A stretch of 9,323 nt of DNA. Source: an uncultured Collinsella sp. Lineage in GTDB: Bacteria; Actinomycetota; Coriobacteriia; Coriobacteriales; Coriobacteriaceae. Location: assembly GCA_900552755.1 (NCBI GenBank), contig USAY01000075.1, forward strand, positions 1 through 9,323, written 5' to 3'. Position numbers and translations under genes: made by a program. Position 1 is the first letter of the stretch. Each line of letters opens with the position of its first letter. This document shows positions 1 through 5,765 of this stretch, piece after piece. The notes below the pieces were generated by a model. That model did no database searches, was not told the DNA's origin, and worked only from the letters and a program-made list of their open reading frames with translations.

Positions 1-250
1 GACTTGCAGCGACGGACCTCAGGACACTCTTACACCACGTCTGCGCGCGCGACCCGCCAGGGGTCCTAAGGTGGAAGAATTGCAGACGTTTATCGGCTAA
101 GTACTTGGACATATGTTGTGTAACACTGCATATTTTGCAAAAAGATAATGCTACAGGACTTGTGACAGTACTCATATTTGACGTTTTTTGCCCATAGCCC
201 TTTATACCTAGGCAAATCGGTAGCAAAACGGGCTTCAAAGCGCCCTTCGC
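1..250. other. No gene recognised; intergenic stretch with interleaved inverted repeats
   Basis: I find no credible coding region. Open frames here are short, lack a good ribosome site and resemble nothing I know. The first 75 bases are GC-rich and the rest is AT-rich, as expected of non-coding DNA. Two inverted repeats are visible: 17-25 with 63-71 (8 of 9 pairs) and 37-44 with 82-89 (8 of 8 pairs). They interleave, so they would form a pseudoknot or two alternative folds. A short hairpin, 51-55 with 61-65, lies inside. The stretch may be the leader of a gene beyond the left edge on the minus strand, but that cannot be tested here. Confidence 0.4.
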
Positions 251-286
251 AAACAAAAACCGGGGCCCGCATGATGCGGACCCCGG
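251..286 (-). terminator. Intrinsic terminator of the glutamine synthetase gene
   Basis: A long GC-rich hairpin pairs 260-265 with 281-286 and 267-271 with 275-279, with one C/A mismatch and a three-base loop. On the minus strand it is followed at once by a T-rich run (260 down to 251, GTTTTTGTTT). It begins about 30 bases past the stop codon of the minus-strand glutamine synthetase gene, the normal place for its terminator. Confidence 0.9.
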
Positions 287-317
287 CTCAATACCGTGAC
301 GATATGTCAGTTACGCC

Positions 318-2405
318 CTACACGTAGAACAGGATGTCGTCGTAGGTCGGGACCGGCCAGTAGTCGGCTGCCACGATCTCCTCCATGGCGTCCACGGCGG
401 CACGCAGCGCATCCATAGCGGGAACGACCTCGTGCGCGTACACGTTGGCCTGCTCCTGGCCATCGAGGGCCTCAGCCTTCTGATGCACGGCGTCAAGCGC
501 CTTGATGGAGTCGTTGATGGTGGTGATGCCGTTGCAGAGCTTGTTGAGCGTGTTCTGCTCACACTGCATGGCGGCCTCGGCGCCGGCGGCACGAATAGTC
601 TCAAGGCCCTTAGCGACCTTGGTGGCATAGGCGGTAATGACCGGGCGATAGGTACGACGCGCCTCGCGAACCATCGTGGTAGCCTCGATGTTCATGAGCT
701 TGTTGTACTTCTCGAGCTTGCAGTCGTAGCGGCACTGAGCCTCGGCCTTGGTCAGGACACCCGTCTCCTCAAAGAGCGCGATTGCCTTATCGGAAACAAA
801 GGCGGGCAGGGCGTCGGCCGTGGTCTTGTTGTTGGCAAGGCCGCGCTTCTCGGCCTCGACGGGCCACTCATCGGAGTAGCCATCGCCGGAGAAGAGGATG
901 CGCTGGTGGTCGGTTAGCACCTTCTTGCAGTACTCGAGCGCGGCGTCCTGGAACTCATCCTCGGGCGTGCCCTCAAGCGCGTCGGCGAAGGACTTGAGCG
1001 ACTTGGCCACGGCGGCATCGAGCACCAGGTTGGAGTCGGAGACGTTCTGCTCGGAGCCGCAGGCACGGAACTCGAACTTGTTGCCGGTGAAGGCAAACGG
1101 GGAGGTGCGGTTGCGGTCGGTGTTGTCCTGCATCAGCTTGGGCAGGGTATCGGCGCCCAGGTCGAGCACGCCGCGCGTGGCATGGACGGAAGCCTTGCCA
1201 TCGATGATCTTCTCGACGACCTCGGTAAGCTGGTCGCCCAGGAAGATGGACATAATCGCCGGAGGAGCCTCGTTGGCGCCCAGACGATGATCGTTGCCGG
1301 CCGAGGCAACGGAGGCACGCAGGAGCTCCTGATAGTTATCGACGGCCTCGATCACCGCGGTGAGGAAGACGATGAACTGCAGGTTGTCGAGCGGAGTGTC
1401 GCCCGGATCGAGCAGATTCTCGGATTCGGTGCCAAGCGACCAGTTGTTGTGCTTGCCCGAGCCGTTGATGCCCTCGAAGGGCTTCTCGTGCAGCAGGCAG
1501 ACCAAGTCGTGGCGGGAGGCGATGAGCTTCATCTTCTCCATCATGACCAGATTCTGGTCGATGGCCTCGTTGACCTCGCCATAGACAGGGGCGAGCTCAT
1601 GCTGGCAGGGAGCGACCTCGTTGTGCTTGGTCTTGGCGGGAATGCCAAGCGCCCACAGCTCATCGTCCAGGTCCTTCATATAGGCCGAGACGGTGGGGCG
1701 GATAGCGCCAAAGTAGTGCTCCTCGAGCTCCTGGCCCTTGCAGGGAGCAGCACCAAAGAGGGTGCGACCGGTGATGACCAGGTCCTTGCGCTTGCGATAG
1801 GCGTCCTTCTTGATCAGGAAGTACTCCTGCTCGTCGCCCACGGAAGGAACGACCTTCTTGGGGGTCTTGCCAAACAGCGCCAAAACGCGCTTAGACTCAC
1901 GCGAGAGCGCGGTCATGGAACGCAGCAGCGGGGTCTTCTTGTCCAGGGCCTCGCCCGTGTAGGAGCAGAAAGCCGTGGGGATGCACAGGACATCGTCCTT
2001 GATAAAGGCGGGGCTAGTGGGGTCCCAAGCGGTGTAGCCACGGGCCTCGAAGGTAGCACGCAGGCCGCCGTTGGGGAAGCTCGAGGCATCGGGCTCGCCC
2101 TGGATGAGGTTCTTGCCCGTAAACTTGGTAATGGCGGTGCCGTCGTGGTTGGGCTCCAGGAAGCTGTCGTGCTTCTCGGAAGTAATGCCCGAAAGCGGCT
2201 GGAACCAGTGCGCGTAGTGCGTCGCGCCCTTGGAGATGGCCCAGACCTTCATGGCATGGGCAACGGCGTTGGCCACATCCAGGTCGAGCGGCTCACCGCC
2301 CTCGAGGGTTGCAGCAAGGCGCTTCCAAATGTCCTTGGGGAGGTAGTCCTTCATGACTTCCTCAGAGAACACCATGGTCCCGAAGCGGTCAGTAAGTTCG
2401 GCCAT
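318..2405 (-). CDS. glnN: Glutamine synthetase type III (GSIII, GlnN family)
   Basis: Cytoplasmic enzyme making glutamine from glutamate, ammonia and ATP. GSIII is the large form, typically about 700 residues; this one is 695 and looks complete. Recognisable signatures in order: HYAHWFQPLSG (63-73), typical of the GSIII N-terminal region; GDEQEYFLI (190-198), holding metal-binding glutamates; NEVAPCQHELAPVY (262-275); NGSGKHNNWS (314-323), the glutamate/ATP-site loop; the NRTSPFAFTGNKFEFR segment (432-447); and the GSIII-specific C-terminal region ending in PVPTYDDILF. I chose the ATG at 2405 because AAGGGAG lies six bases upstream and the GSIII N-terminus (MAELTDRFG) begins there. A start 21 codons further upstream at 2468 has no good ribosome site and would read through a leader hairpin. 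The gene is monocistronic with its own terminator. Its leader is rich in inverted repeats, which may reflect nitrogen-dependent control. Confidence 0.96.
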   Translation of the reverse strand: MAELTDRFGTMVFSEEVMKDYLPKDIWKRLAATLEGGEPLDLDVANAVAHAMKVWAISKGATHYAHWFQPLSGITSEKHDSFLEPNHDGTAITKFTGKNLIQGEPDASSFPNGGLRATFEARGYTAWDPTSPAFIKDDVLCIPTAFCSYTGEALDKKTPLLRSMTALSRESKRVLALFGKTPKKVVPSVGDEQEYFLIKKDAYRKRKDLVITGRTLFGAAPCKGQELEEHYFGAIRPTVSAYMKDLDDELWALGIPAKTKHNEVAPCQHELAPVYGEVNEAIDQNLVMMEKMKLIASRHDLVCLLHEKPFEGINGSGKHNNWSLGTESENLLDPGDTPLDNLQFIVFLTAVIEAVDNYQELLRASVASAGNDHRLGANEAPPAIMSIFLGDQLTEVVEKIIDGKASVHATRGVLDLGADTLPKLMQDNTDRNRTSPFAFTGNKFEFRACGSEQNVSDSNLVLDAAVAKSLKSFADALEGTPEDEFQDAALEYCKKVLTDHQRILFSGDGYSDEWPVEAEKRGLANNKTTADALPAFVSDKAIALFEETGVLTKAEAQCRYDCKLEKYNKLMNIEATTMVREARRTYRPVITAYATKVAKGLETIRAAGAEAAMQCEQNTLNKLCNGITTINDSIKALDAVHQKAEALDGQEQANVYAHEVVPAMDALRAAVDAMEEIVAADYWPVPTYDDILFYV

Positions 2406-2411
2406 ACGGAA

Positions 2412-2418
2412 CTCCCTT
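2412..2418 (-). promoter_or_regulatory. Ribosome binding site fixing the GSIII start
   Basis: On the minus strand AAGGGAG ends six bases before the ATG at 2405. It is the only strong purine-rich site near either possible start, and it decides the start against the upstream in-frame ATG at 2468. Confidence 0.85.
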
Positions 2419-2426
2419 CGTATCGG

Positions 2427-2522
2427 CACCGCGTGAGAAGCGGTGTTGATTACTAACGAACGAGTCATAGCTTAGACTCGCCGTGTTTCCGCGACATTAC
2501 CGTTATGTTGCTGTCGCGAAAC
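2427..2522 (-). promoter_or_regulatory. Three consecutive inverted repeats in the GSIII leader/promoter
   Basis: Three hairpins lie in a row upstream of the GSIII ribosome site: 2427-2432 with 2440-2445 (CACCGC/GCGGTG, 7-base loop); 2461-2466 with 2475-2480 (CGAGTC/GACTCG, 8-base loop); and 2485-2496 with 2512-2522 (11 pairs with one bulged C, 15-base loop). None is followed by a T-run, so they are not ordinary terminators. The farthest overlaps the candidate promoter and could be an operator. The nearer two would lie in the transcribed leader. I do not recognise a known riboswitch. Confidence 0.5.
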
Positions 2523-2529
2523 CAATCAA
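2502..2529 (-). promoter_or_regulatory. Candidate GSIII promoter
   Basis: On the minus strand TTGATT (2529 to 2524) could be a -35 box and CATAAC (2507 to 2502) a -10 box, spaced 16 bases. Each matches the usual consensus at four of six positions. Transcription would begin near 2495, leaving a leader of about 90 bases with two hairpins. The prediction is weak: actinobacterial promoters often diverge from consensus, and TTGATT is also part of the repeated 8-mer in this region, so it may be a regulator site instead. Confidence 0.3.
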
Positions 2530-2577
2530 TGAGGTTACCCTATCGAGGCGGCGTTGCCACCCTCAACAGCCAATCAA

Positions 2578-2592
2578 CTGCATAAATTGCAG
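2578..2592. repeat. Short palindrome CTGCA-N5-TGCAG
   Basis: Five-base arms CTGCA (2578-2582) and TGCAG (2588-2592) flank an AT spacer, directly beside one TTGATTGG copy. It is small enough to be chance, but its shape and position would suit a dimeric regulator site. Confidence 0.25.
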
Positions 2593-2641
2593 ACCTCTCC
2601 CCATGGTTTAAGGGTAGTCAATTTGGGATGGAGCTCTATTA

Positions 2642-2667
2642 ACTGGTATTTTGCATCAGATACCAGT
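2642..2667. promoter_or_regulatory. Perfect 8-bp inverted repeat, possible operator or hairpin
   Basis: ACTGGTAT (2642-2649) and ATACCAGT (2660-2667) are exact reverse complements around a 10-base centre. The core TGGTAT recurs at 2734-2739, upstream of metF. There is no T-run after the stem on the plus strand, so a terminator is unlikely. It lies roughly midway between the two divergent genes and could be an operator for either or both. Confidence 0.4.
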
Positions 2668-2782
2668 CTTTATAGTCCGTGCCTAGATTAGCCGCTCTGT
2701 TATAGAGAAAGCCGATAGCAAGGCATCTTTGATTGGTATCCCCGAATAACGAGTGAAACTCCACCGTGACACAGTGGTGCTG

Positions 2783-2788
2783 TAGAAT
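2783..2788 (+). promoter_or_regulatory. Candidate -10 box for metF
   Basis: TAGAAT matches TATAAT at five of six positions and lies 43 bases before the metF start. It would give a leader of about 35-40 bases with no room for a riboswitch. No acceptable -35 box is seen at 16-18 bases, so it would be activator-dependent or simply wrong. Confidence 0.3.
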
Positions 2789-2818
2789 CCTTACAACACG
2801 TCACACTATTACGTATCT

Positions 2819-2825
2819 AGAGGAG
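2819..2825 (+). promoter_or_regulatory. Ribosome binding site fixing the metF start
   Basis: AGAGGAG ends six bases before the ATG at 2832. The in-frame upstream ATG at 2766 has no comparable site, and the 22 residues it would add do not look like MetF. Confidence 0.85.
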
Positions 2826-2831
2826 CACGAT

Positions 2832-3704
2832 ATGCGCGTCGACGAGGTTTTTAAGCAGGCAGCATCCCAGGGCACCGCGCCCGTTTCGTTTGAGATGTTC
2901 CCGCCCAAGGGCGAGCTCACCCTCGACACGGCTCGCGAAGTGGCAGGCAATCTGTGCAAGCTTTCGCCGAGCTTTGTCTCGGTCACCTGCTCGGCCGGCG
3001 GCTCGGGCAACGGTGCCACCACCGCCCCCATCGCGCATATGATTTCGAGCGAATTCGACACGCCCTCGGTGGCACACCTCACCTGCGTGGGCCGCACCCA
3101 CGCCGACATCGCCGCCAAGATCGACGAGTATCGCACCGCCGGCGTTGAAAACATTCTGGCCCTGCGTGGCGATCTCCCTGCCGGCGCGACCGAGGACGAC
3201 AAGCCCGCCTCCGACTACGCCTACGCCCGCGACCTCATCCCCGAGCTCGTCGACGCCGGCTTTTGCGTGGGCGCCGCAGCCTACCCCGAGGGCCACATTG
3301 CCTGTGAGGATCTCAACCTCTCGGTCGAACACCTCAAGCAAAAACAGGACGCCGGCGCGAGCTTCTTTGTGACACAGCTCTTCTTTGATAACGAGTGCTT
3401 CTACCGTTTTCGCGAGCTTGCCGACAAGGCCGGCATCACCGTGCCCATTACCGCGGGCATCATGCCGTTTATGGGCAAGTCGCAGATCAGCCGCATGGTC
3501 TTTATGTGCGGCGCGTCGCTGCCCTCCCCCGTCATCAAGATTCTCGCCAAGTACGAGAACGACCCCGAGAGCCTGCAGGCAGCCGGTGTAGATTATGCAG
3601 CCCGCCAGCTTTGCGACCTCAAGGAGCACGGCGCCGACGGCTTGCACCTGTACACTATGAACCGTCCTGCGATCGCCGTAACCATTATGGAGCGCCTAGG
3701 GTAA
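2832..3704 (+). CDS. metF: Methylenetetrahydrofolate reductase (MetF)
   Basis: Flavoenzyme reducing 5,10-methylene-THF to 5-methyl-THF, the methyl donor for methionine synthase; cytoplasmic. The 290 residues form one TIM-barrel of normal bacterial MetF length. Visible family motifs: FEMFPPK (20-26), containing the catalytic glutamate; VSVTCSAGGS (49-58); LALRGD (109-114), part of the FAD/folate site; AAYPEGH (148-154); FFVTQLFFD (178-186), with the folate-contacting glutamine; and HLYTMNR (272-278) near the C-terminus. The start at 2832 is set by a strong ribosome site. The stop overlaps the next start in TAATG, so the activation gene is probably translationally coupled. It would feed 5-methyl-THF to MetH, encoded downstream beyond the restriction-modification block. 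The reductant is not evident from sequence; no MetV-like partner is in the window. Confidence 0.96.
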   Translation: MRVDEVFKQAASQGTAPVSFEMFPPKGELTLDTAREVAGNLCKLSPSFVSVTCSAGGSGNGATTAPIAHMISSEFDTPSVAHLTCVGRTHADIAAKIDEYRTAGVENILALRGDLPAGATEDDKPASDYAYARDLIPELVDAGFCVGAAAYPEGHIACEDLNLSVEHLKQKQDAGASFFVTQLFFDNECFYRFRELADKAGITVPITAGIMPFMGKSQISRMVFMCGASLPSPVIKILAKYENDPESLQAAGVDYAARQLCDLKEHGADGLHLYTMNRPAIAVTIMERLG

Positions 3705-4495
3705 TGGAAAAACCGCACATCGATACAGCTTTTGTCGAAGTGCCGGCCGACCTTGCGTCGCCGGCGCTTTACCGTGTCGATGCTGCGCACCATCCCCGTG
3801 TCGACCGTGCCGAGATGCTGCGGTATCTGGGTTACGGCGGCCAGCAGATTGAGCCCGAGTTGTCGCAGCGTATTGAGCTTGTCGTTGAACGTCTGGAATT
3901 GGACATTGAGCCCCGTGGCGTGCGCCGCGTGTTTGCCGTCGATGCCACGGGTGTGGACGAGCAGGGAGAACCTTGCATTCGCCTGGTCGGCACCAACGTT
4001 GAACTGCGCGGTCGCGATATCTATCGTCATCTCAAAGACGCCCGCTTTGCCGCGCTCATGGCATGCACCCTCGGCATGGACGCCGAGCGTCGCCTGCGCA
4101 TCACGGGAGCCCAACATCCCCTGGAGGGCGCCGTGCTCGACGCCGCGTGCTCCGCTTACGTGGAAGCCGCCGTTGAGCAAATGGACCAGCAGGTCAAGGC
4201 TGCGGCCGCCGCACACGGACTCGCCGGCAACTGGCGCTTCAGTCCCGGCTATGGCGACTGCCCGCTCTCTGCCCAGCGCTCGATCGTGGATGCACTCAAC
4301 GCCACGCGTCTCATTGGACTTACCGTCACCCCCACCAGCCTGCTCATGCCCACCAAGAGCGTGACCGCGGTGATCGGTCTGTTTGACGGCGAAGTCCACG
4401 ACGCCCAGAGTCGCCCCACCTGCAATATCTGCCGCATGCGTGAGCACTGCCGCTTCCGCGCCGCCCACACCACCTGCTATTCGCATTCTGAATAA
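3704..4495 (+). CDS. Stand-alone methionine synthase activation protein (MetH reactivation-domain family)
   Basis: A 263-residue protein resembling the C-terminal AdoMet-binding activation domain of cobalamin-dependent methionine synthase. In E. coli that domain is part of MetH and returns inactive cob(II)alamin to methylcobalamin using AdoMet and an electron donor. Family marks are the RFSPGYGDCPLSAQ segment (178-191), corresponding to the RPAPGYPACPDH motif, and LTVTPTSLLMPTKSVTAVIG (206-225), typical of the separate anaerobe form. The C-terminus carries four cysteines, C240, C243, C249 and C258 (C-x2-C-x5-C-x8-C), suggesting a metal or Fe-S site that could supply the electron; that is inference. 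The ATG at 3704 overlaps the metF stop by one base, with GGAG at 3689-3692. The reading frame ends exactly at the left edge of the foreign block, so the last residues (SE) may not be ancestral. Confidence 0.87.
   Translation: MEKPHIDTAFVEVPADLASPALYRVDAAHHPRVDRAEMLRYLGYGGQQIEPELSQRIELVVERLELDIEPRGVRRVFAVDATGVDEQGEPCIRLVGTNVELRGRDIYRHLKDARFAALMACTLGMDAERRLRITGAQHPLEGAVLDAACSAYVEAAVEQMDQQVKAAAAAHGLAGNWRFSPGYGDCPLSAQRSIVDALNATRLIGLTVTPTSLLMPTKSVTAVIGLFDGEVHDAQSRPTCNICRMREHCRFRAAHTTCYSHSE
4476..4491 (+). repeat. Left-edge repeats of the island
   Basis: GCTATTCGC (4476-4484) is the exact reverse complement of GCGAATAGC at 6734-6742. It is followed directly by ATTCTGA (4485-4491), which recurs in direct orientation at 6765-6771. 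Both sit at the very end of the activation gene, whose stop is at 4493-4495. Confidence 0.5.
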
Positions 4496-4604
4496 AATGT
4501 CAATTGATGGCACGGTATCGAGGGAATCTCATCCGTATGTAAGCGGATGTCCTCACAAACAAGTACCATAAGATGCCAAATAACAACTATCTGAAAGCCA
4601 GTAC
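4496..4604 (+). promoter_or_regulatory. Region upstream of the methyltransferase, with a hairpin/operator candidate
   Basis: These 109 bases precede the methyltransferase and should hold any promoter of the island. CATCCG (4530-4535) and CGGATG (4544-4549) form a perfect 6-bp inverted repeat around 8 bases. I see no convincing -35/-10 pair. GAAAG (4593-4597) is a weak ribosome site seven bases before the ATG at 4605. The repeat could be an operator through which the methyltransferase limits its own synthesis, but that is speculation. Confidence 0.35.
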
Positions 4605-5765
4605 ATGCACAACATTCTGCAGTTCTCGCCACAACTAACCGCGCTTGAGTTTTTTTCAGGCATTGGCTTGGCTCGTGCCGGCATGGCAAAAGCCGGAATC
4701 AAAACAATCTGGGCAAATGACATAGACCATACTAAATGCGCCATGTACAGCCAGTGTTGGGGCGATGAGCATCTAGTCGAGCAGGATGTCCACACACTCG
4801 ACCCCGACCTAATACCCCAAGCCGACATCGCATGGGCGTCAAGCCCTTGCACAAACTTATCTCTCGCGGGAAACAGGGAGGGACTTGTCTCTGGCAAAGA
4901 GTCCAGTGCGTTCTTTGGCTTTATTAAGGCCATCGAAGGAATGAGCGATCGTGCCCCGCGGGCACTTGTTCTCGAAAATGTCATCGGCCTTGCCACGTCT
5001 AATAACAGTGATGACTTTAGACTCGTTTGCCAGGAATTTAATCGTTTAGGCTATTCATGCGACGCTTATTTTATCGATGCACGGCATTGGCTTCCCCAGT
5101 CACGCCCCCGCATGTTTGTCGTCGGATTAAAAAACCCTCTTCCCAACAGCCGACTCGATTCCTCGCTTCGACCTGAAAAGGTCTCCTGGATTCACTCCGA
5201 CCCTTCACTCATTACGCACGTCTCTCACCTAAACGAGCCGAGCCCACTTCGTATGACGGGCCTTGCAATGGTTGTTGAAAATATTCCCGAGGACGACAAG
5301 CGTTGGTGGAACAAAAACCAAATACAAGCATTTATCGACTCACTTGCACCGCATCAAGCAGAGCGCCTTCAGCGCTTCTTAAATGCCAAAGAAAAAATTG
5401 TTCGCACTGCTTACCGTCGCACGCGATCGGGCGTTGTGCGCTGGGAAATCCGTGAAGAAGAAATTGCCGGATGTCTAAGAACGGCTCGCGGCGGCTCATC
5501 AAGACAGGCAGTCGTTATATGCGAAAACGGAAAGATAGAAGTTCGCTGGATGACTGGAACTGAATATGCCCGTCTCCAAGGTGCTGACTCATGTCAGTTT
5601 AGCGGCTTCTCTGATGCTCAGATTCGCTACGCATTCGGCGATGCAGTTGCCGTACCAGTTGTCACTTGGCTTATAAAAAATGCAGTCAAACCCGCGCTTA
5701 TGTCTTCAAGGAACGGAGTGGACAATAATGGAAATGACCAATTGCTCCTTGAGCGAGCCCGATAA
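4605..5765 (+). CDS. DNA (cytosine-5-)-methyltransferase of a restriction-modification system
   Basis: Transfers methyl from AdoMet to C5 of cytosine in a specific DNA site, presumably protecting the chromosome from the adjacent endonuclease. At 386 residues it has a full motif set in order: motif I FFSGIGLARAG (16-26) for AdoMet; motif IV ASSPCTNLS (78-86) with catalytic Cys82; motif VI ENV (124-126); motif VIII QSRPRMFVVG (165-174); a recognition region roughly 175-300; and a C-terminal motif X, GDAVAVPVVTWL, close to the usual GNAVPxPV. Motif IV has SSPC in place of the commoner PPCQ or GPPC, and motif X has GD for GN. The order and catalytic residues are intact, so it should be active. 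The target sequence cannot be read from the protein. The last 38 bases overlap the endonuclease gene. The gene is more AT-rich than its flanks, consistent with transfer. Confidence 0.93.
   Translation: MHNILQFSPQLTALEFFSGIGLARAGMAKAGIKTIWANDIDHTKCAMYSQCWGDEHLVEQDVHTLDPDLIPQADIAWASSPCTNLSLAGNREGLVSGKESSAFFGFIKAIEGMSDRAPRALVLENVIGLATSNNSDDFRLVCQEFNRLGYSCDAYFIDARHWLPQSRPRMFVVGLKNPLPNSRLDSSLRPEKVSWIHSDPSLITHVSHLNEPSPLRMTGLAMVVENIPEDDKRWWNKNQIQAFIDSLAPHQAERLQRFLNAKEKIVRTAYRRTRSGVVRWEIREEEIAGCLRTARGGSSRQAVVICENGKIEVRWMTGTEYARLQGADSCQFSGFSDAQIRYAFGDAVAVPVVTWLIKNAVKPALMSSRNGVDNNGNDQLLLERAR
5708..5718 (+). promoter_or_regulatory. Ribosome binding site deciding the endonuclease start
   Basis: AAGGAACGGAG lies inside the methyltransferase coding sequence, its GGAG (5715-5718) nine bases before the ATG at 5728. 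It favours that start over the in-frame ATG at 5680, which lacks a comparable site. Confidence 0.7.

Larger units (their letters stand above)
2522..2736. repeat. Three copies of the 8-mer TTGATTGG between the divergent GSIII and metF genes
   Basis: TTGATTGG occurs on the minus strand at 2522-2529 and 2570-2577 and on the plus strand at 2729-2736, so each copy points toward the gene it precedes. The copies at 2522-2529 (minus) and 2729-2736 (plus) agree further, as TTGATTGGTTTC and TTGATTGGTATC. This could be a shared regulator-binding site or a shared promoter element. Confidence 0.45.

Noticed and set aside
90..272. 60-codon minus-strand frame downstream of GSIII
   Set aside because: It overlaps the intrinsic terminator, has no ribosome site and no recognisable protein features.
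1182..2456. Long plus-strand open frame (424 codons) opposite the GSIII gene
   Set aside because: It is a shadow of the GSIII codons; the GSIII frame has full family motifs and this one has none.
2640..2831. Cobalamin or SAM riboswitch upstream of metF
   Set aside because: No B12-box-like or SAM-riboswitch core was found by eye, and the likely leader is too short for either.
3395..3703. 103-codon upstream extension of the activation protein frame
   Set aside because: It runs inside metF in another frame and encodes an Arg/His/Pro-rich shadow. The ATG at 3704, overlapping the metF stop, is the natural coupled start.
2817..4513. Long minus-strand frames (276 and 306 codons) opposite metF and the activation gene
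   Set aside because: They lie opposite well-recognised genes, have biased low-complexity translations and no start signals. They reflect GC-rich codon structure.
5680..5727. Upstream start for the DUF4928-like protein
   Set aside because: The 16 extra residues overlap the methyltransferase end and lack a ribosome site, whereas the ATG at 5728 has GGAG nine bases upstream.
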